A DNA stretch of 64,000 nt from Cryobacterium algoritolerans (GTDB lineage: Bacteria; Actinomycetota; Actinomycetes; Actinomycetales; Microbacteriaceae), in contig NZ_SOFP01000075.1 of assembly GCF_004402785.1 (NCBI RefSeq), positions 1 through 64,000 on the forward strand. The letters are read 5' to 3'. The notes beneath the pieces are model-generated. The model saw only the letters and a program-made list of their open reading frames with translations. It made no database searches and was not told the origin of the DNA. This document shows positions 60,915-64,000 of this stretch, piece by piece (within the stretch, counting starts at the first letter, position 1; every line of letters begins with the position of its first letter). The translations under genes and the position numbers were made by a program.

Positions 60915-62531
60915 ATGACCATCTATCAGAACGATATCGAGGCCATCGAAGCACTGAAGCAGGGCGTCGGTCACAGCTGGGATGCCATCGACCCAGAGTC
61001 CGTCGCTCGCATGCGTGCACAGAACCGGTTCAAGACCGGCCTCGAGATTGCCCAGTACACCGCAGACATCATGCGCAAGGACATGGCGGAGTACGACGCC
61101 GATTCTTCTGTCTACACCCAGTCGCTCGGCGTCTGGCACGGCTTCATCGGCCAGCAGAAGATGATTTCGATCAAGAAGCACCTGAAGACGACGAACAAGC
61201 GCTACCTGTACCTGTCCGGCTGGATGGTCGCCGCGCTGCGGAGCGAGTTCGGTCCGCTGCCCGACCAGTCCATGCACGAGAAGACGGCCGTTCCCGCGCT
61301 GGTCGAGGAGCTCTACACGTTCCTCCGCCAGGCAGACGCCCGCGAGCTGGACCTGCTTTTCACCGCACTCGACGACGCACGCACCCTCGGCGACGACGCC
61401 CGGATCGCCGCCATCCAGGACCAGATCGACAACTACGAGACCCACGTCGTACCGATCATCGCGGACATCGACGCCGGCTTCGGCAACCCCGAGGCGACCT
61501 ACCTTCTCGCCAAGAAGATGATCGAGGCCGGCGCCTGCGCCATCCAGATCGAGAACCAGGTCTCGGACGAGAAGCAGTGCGGCCATCAGGACGGCAAGGT
61601 CACCGTGCCCCACGAGGACTTCATCGCGAAGATCAACGCCGTGCGCTACGCGTTCCTCGAGCTCGGCATCGACAACGGCATCATCGTCTCCCGCACCGAC
61701 TCGCTCGGCGCCGGCCTGACGCAGAAGCTCGCCGTGACGTACCAGCCCGGAGACCTGGGCGACCAGTACAACTCCTTCCTCGACGTCGACGAGATCACCG
61801 AGGCCGACCTCGGCAACGGTGACGTCGTGATCAAGCGCGATGGCAAGCTGCTGCGCCCGAAGCGCCTGGCCAGCAACCTGTTCCAGTTCCGTCAGGGAAC
61901 CGGCGAGGCCCGCTGCGTGCTCGACAGCATCACCTCGTTGCAGAACGGCGCTGACCTGCTCTGGATCGAGACCGAGAAGCCGCACGTCGCCCAGATCGCC
62001 GGAATGATGAACGAGGTGCGCAAGGTCATCCCGAACGCCAAGCTGGTCTACAACAACAGCCCGTCGTTCAACTGGACCCTCAACTTCCGTCAGCAGGCGT
62101 ACGACAACCTGCTCGCGGAAGGCAAGGACGTGTCGGCGTACGACCGCGCCAAGCTCATGAGCGTCGTCTACGACGAGACCGAGCTCGCCCAGATTGCCGA
62201 CGAGAGCATCCGCACCTTCCAGCGTGACGGCTCAGCCGAGGCCGGCATCTTCCACCACCTCATCACCCTGCCGACCTATCACACGGCCGCGCTCTCCACC
62301 GACGATCTGGCCAAGGGCTACTTCGCCGACCAGGGAATGCTCGCCTACGTGAAGGGCGTCCAGCGTCGCGAGATCCGCGAGGGAATCGCAACGGTCAAGC
62401 ACCAGAACATGTCCGGGTCCGACATCGGCGACAACCACAAGGAGTACTTCGCCGGCGAGGCCGCACTGAAGGCCGGCGGCAAGAACAACACGATGAACCA
62501 GTTCGAGGAACCGGCAGTCAGCAGCCGTTGA
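60915..62531 (+). CDS. aceA: Isocitrate lyase
   Basis: The 538-residue enzyme is the long form (as in Pseudomonas and many Actinobacteria). Signature segments are IADIDAGFGNPEATYLL, IQIENQVSDEKQCGHQDGKV with the catalytic Cys (variant KQCGH of KKCGH), IVSRTDSLGAG, and NNSPSFNWTLNF. It splits isocitrate to glyoxylate and succinate in the glyoxylate shunt for growth on acetate or fatty acids. GAAGGA precedes ATG 60915 at six bases. A 12-bp terminator follows. No malate synthase gene lies in the window. Confidence 0.96.
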   Translation: MTIYQNDIEAIEALKQGVGHSWDAIDPESVARMRAQNRFKTGLEIAQYTADIMRKDMAEYDADSSVYTQSLGVWHGFIGQQKMISIKKHLKTTNKRYLYLSGWMVAALRSEFGPLPDQSMHEKTAVPALVEELYTFLRQADARELDLLFTALDDARTLGDDARIAAIQDQIDNYETHVVPIIADIDAGFGNPEATYLLAKKMIEAGACAIQIENQVSDEKQCGHQDGKVTVPHEDFIAKINAVRYAFLELGIDNGIIVSRTDSLGAGLTQKLAVTYQPGDLGDQYNSFLDVDEITEADLGNGDVVIKRDGKLLRPKRLASNLFQFRQGTGEARCVLDSITSLQNGADLLWIETEKPHVAQIAGMMNEVRKVIPNAKLVYNNSPSFNWTLNFRQQAYDNLLAEGKDVSAYDRAKLMSVVYDETELAQIADESIRTFQRDGSAEAGIFHHLITLPTYHTAALSTDDLAKGYFADQGMLAYVKGVQRREIREGIATVKHQNMSGSDIGDNHKEYFAGEAALKAGGKNNTMNQFEEPAVSSR

Positions 62532-62559
62532 TGAGACGTTCCCGCTGACTGGCAACGGA

Positions 62560-62587
62560 GAAGCCCCGGTCGGAGGACCGGGGCTTC
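62560..62587. terminator. Terminator after isocitrate lyase
   Basis: GAAGCCCCGGTC (62560-62571) and GACCGGGGCTTC (62576-62587) form a perfect 12-bp stem with a GGAG loop, followed by TTCGG. It is 28 bp after the aceA stop. Confidence 0.88.
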
Positions 62588-62596
62588 TTCGGCGCG

Positions 62597-64000
62597 TTGG
62601 CGCCGGACCCACCCAAGCAGCTCCCTCGCCAGGCGCGCGCCGGGCAGCAGGTCAAGGAAGGCGGCGCAGAACCTGAACGCTGGGCAAACGGCGGCGGATC
62701 CTGTTGGACCTTCGACGGCGACCGGGTGCTGATGAACTATGAGCACTGTTCTGAGGTCCGCGTTGACCTTCTCCGGGCGGGCCGTGGGTCGTGCCTGGCC
62801 GACCTGGCGACTGAAGTGCGGCTGGTGACCGCGGCGACACCGGCGAGCGAGATCGACCGGGAATTCCGCGCGGACCGGCAGCTCCGCTCCTTCGTGGTTC
62901 AAAACGCCGGCACCTTCTCGTTGCCCTCGCGTGAGCATGTCGAGTCCACGTTGACCGGTCGGCTCGGCTACGGGCTCCACGCCCGGGGGTTACCGGAGAA
63001 CCACCGCGACCGCGACGTGCTCGTGCTGACCGCCCAGGGCCCCCGCGTGGCATCAGTGTCCCAGATCTTTGAACGGCTTTCAGCGGACTTCCGGCACGCA
63101 GCACTGCACGACTCCATGACCGGGCTGCCGAACCGCCGGCAGTTGGAGGAACGGGGCGTCGTATTCATCCAGAGCGACCCCGATCTGGCCGGCGTCGCCG
63201 TACTTTAGAGCGACCTGGATGGCTTCAAGGCCGTCAACGACACCGTCGGCCATCAGATTGGGGACGAGGTCCTGATCGGGTTCGCCGACCGGCTGCGTCA
63301 CATCGTGCGCCCTGGGGATGTCCTGGCCCGGCTCGGCGGGGACGAGTTCGCGGTGCTGCCGGCCAATGTGCACGAGGCGCAGGCACTGGCCATCGCCAAC
63401 CGGGTGGTTCTCAGCGCGTCCGTCCCCTTCGTCTGCGACGGGCAGCTCCTGCGCGTCTCCGCGTCAGTGGGGATCGTCATGGCCGGCGAAGTCGCCGTCG
63501 CGCGGGGGTTGAGCGGGCTGGACGTGTTGCTCCGCCAGGCCGACGGCGCGATGATCAGGGCCAAACAAGCGGGAAAACGCCAGGTTTCACGCCGGAACGG
63601 GCACGGTGGGGCCGCGCCGATCGCCCGCAACGCGCGCATTCATCGCCGGCTGACGGATGCGTTCGAAACCCGGGTGCTCGCGCTGCAGCTCGCTGCCCGA
63701 ACCATTGTTCCCGATGTCCGAACTGCGCTTGGGGAGCACGGCATCCCCGCCGGCCCGCTCCAGGTTGAGATCACCGAGGGCGCCGCGATCAGCGACCTTC
63801 GCCGAGCCATCGGACAACTCCGTGAGCAGCGGGAGATGGGCATCAGCATCAGCATCGCCCTCGACGACTACGGCACCGGATACTCCTCCTTGTCGATGTT
63901 GCGCGACCTTCCGCTGAACATCGTCAAGATCGGCAAGATCTTCATCGACGGCATCGATGCGTCTCCCGCCGCGGCCGACCTCGCGCTCAACAGTGGGAGG
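62597..64000 (+). pseudogene. GGDEF-EAL protein with amber stop and EAL deletion (runs off window)
   Basis: A frame open from about 62597 encodes an N-terminal domain of unknown type (LVTAATPASEID, FVVQNAGTFSLPSREHV) and the start of a GGDEF domain (HDSMTGLPNRRQLEER). It is cut by TAG at 63206-63208. The same frame then continues without any stop to the window end: SDLDGFKAVNDTVGHQIGDEVL, RLGGDEFAVL, then the C-terminal part of an EAL domain (ALQLAARTIVPDVRTAL, LQVEITEGAAISDLR, LDDYGTGYSSLSML). The first half of the EAL domain with the EAL motif is missing. The protein cannot be a normal phosphodiesterase. Confidence 0.8.

Noticed and set aside
60588-61985. 465-codon minus-strand frame opposite isocitrate lyase
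   Set aside because: Antisense to a clearly conserved enzyme; composition is a mirror of the codon bias.

Overview
The window is GC-rich, densely coded actinobacterial chromosome. Gene content (a ~538-residue isocitrate lyase, a class F-type sortase, DUF6230/DUF6114 envelope proteins, an SCO1664/DUF3090/MSMEG_4193 cluster, DUF222-HNH remnants, GTG starts) fits Actinobacteria and most likely the family Microbacteriaceae, for instance a Cryobacterium-like organism. That placement is inference from protein resemblance; no rRNA or tRNA gene was seen.

Layout. 0-6 kb: a secreted alanine-rich protein and its transglycosylase-like paralogue flank an alpha/beta hydrolase. They are followed by a ctlX-ornithine cyclodeaminase operon divergent from an AsnC/Lrp regulator with a palindrome between them, then a histidine phosphatase. 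6-15 kb: a Cys-repeat surface protein with a sortase, a 24-copy CCTCA pentamer array, YjbR and a luciferase-like oxidoreductase, a universal stress protein, a MhuD-like heme oxygenase, a shortened AlkD-like protein, an acyl-CoA ligase and a DEAD-box helicase. 15-23 kb: a TetR regulator and a three-gene DUF6230/DUF6114/secreted-protein cassette, a DUF4386 protein, a PhoX-like secreted protein, a broken ClC channel gene and lgt.

23-33 kb is a sulfur (persulfide/sulfite) module. It holds a CsoR/CstR-type repressor lacking the CsoR histidine ligand, two coupled membrane proteins with CxxC motifs, a TauE-type exporter, a rhodanese, a CstB-like metallo-beta-lactamase/rhodanese protein, a thioredoxin and an MFS protein. 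A 16-bp palindrome, ATACC-N6-GGTAT, occurs four times, each time in a promoter position, and points to one local regulon. Its right flank is heavily decayed: sensor kinase, response regulator and sulfide:quinone reductase remnants survive, while a 38-residue Cys-rich protein behind the fourth operator looks intact.

33-37 kb is accessory DNA: a DUF6431-like element protein, a MNT-HEPN toxin-antitoxin pair, hairpins, and an IS110-family (IS1111-type) element with subterminal inverted repeats next to a PAP2 phosphatase fragment. 37-50 kb: an aldehyde dehydrogenase, a DHA2 exporter, a HAD phosphatase, a UvrA-like ABC protein, and a minus-strand FAD oxidase/SDR/FGGY kinase/MFS catabolic operon. 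That operon's leader contains a terminator with a six-U tail, and a GlpP-type antiterminator gene is divergent from it, which suggests antitermination control. 50-64 kb: an aromatic-ring monooxygenase behind a strong palindrome, a TPR-GGDEF cyclase, a broken DUF222-HNH gene, ArfB, an RluA-type pseudouridine synthase, two phosphoglycerate-mutase-like proteins, the conserved MSMEG_4193/DUF3090/SCO1664 operon, isocitrate lyase, and a GGDEF-EAL gene broken by an amber codon and an EAL deletion, running off the window end.

All identifications rest on reading the sequence and remembered family features. No database search, structure prediction or folding calculation was run.
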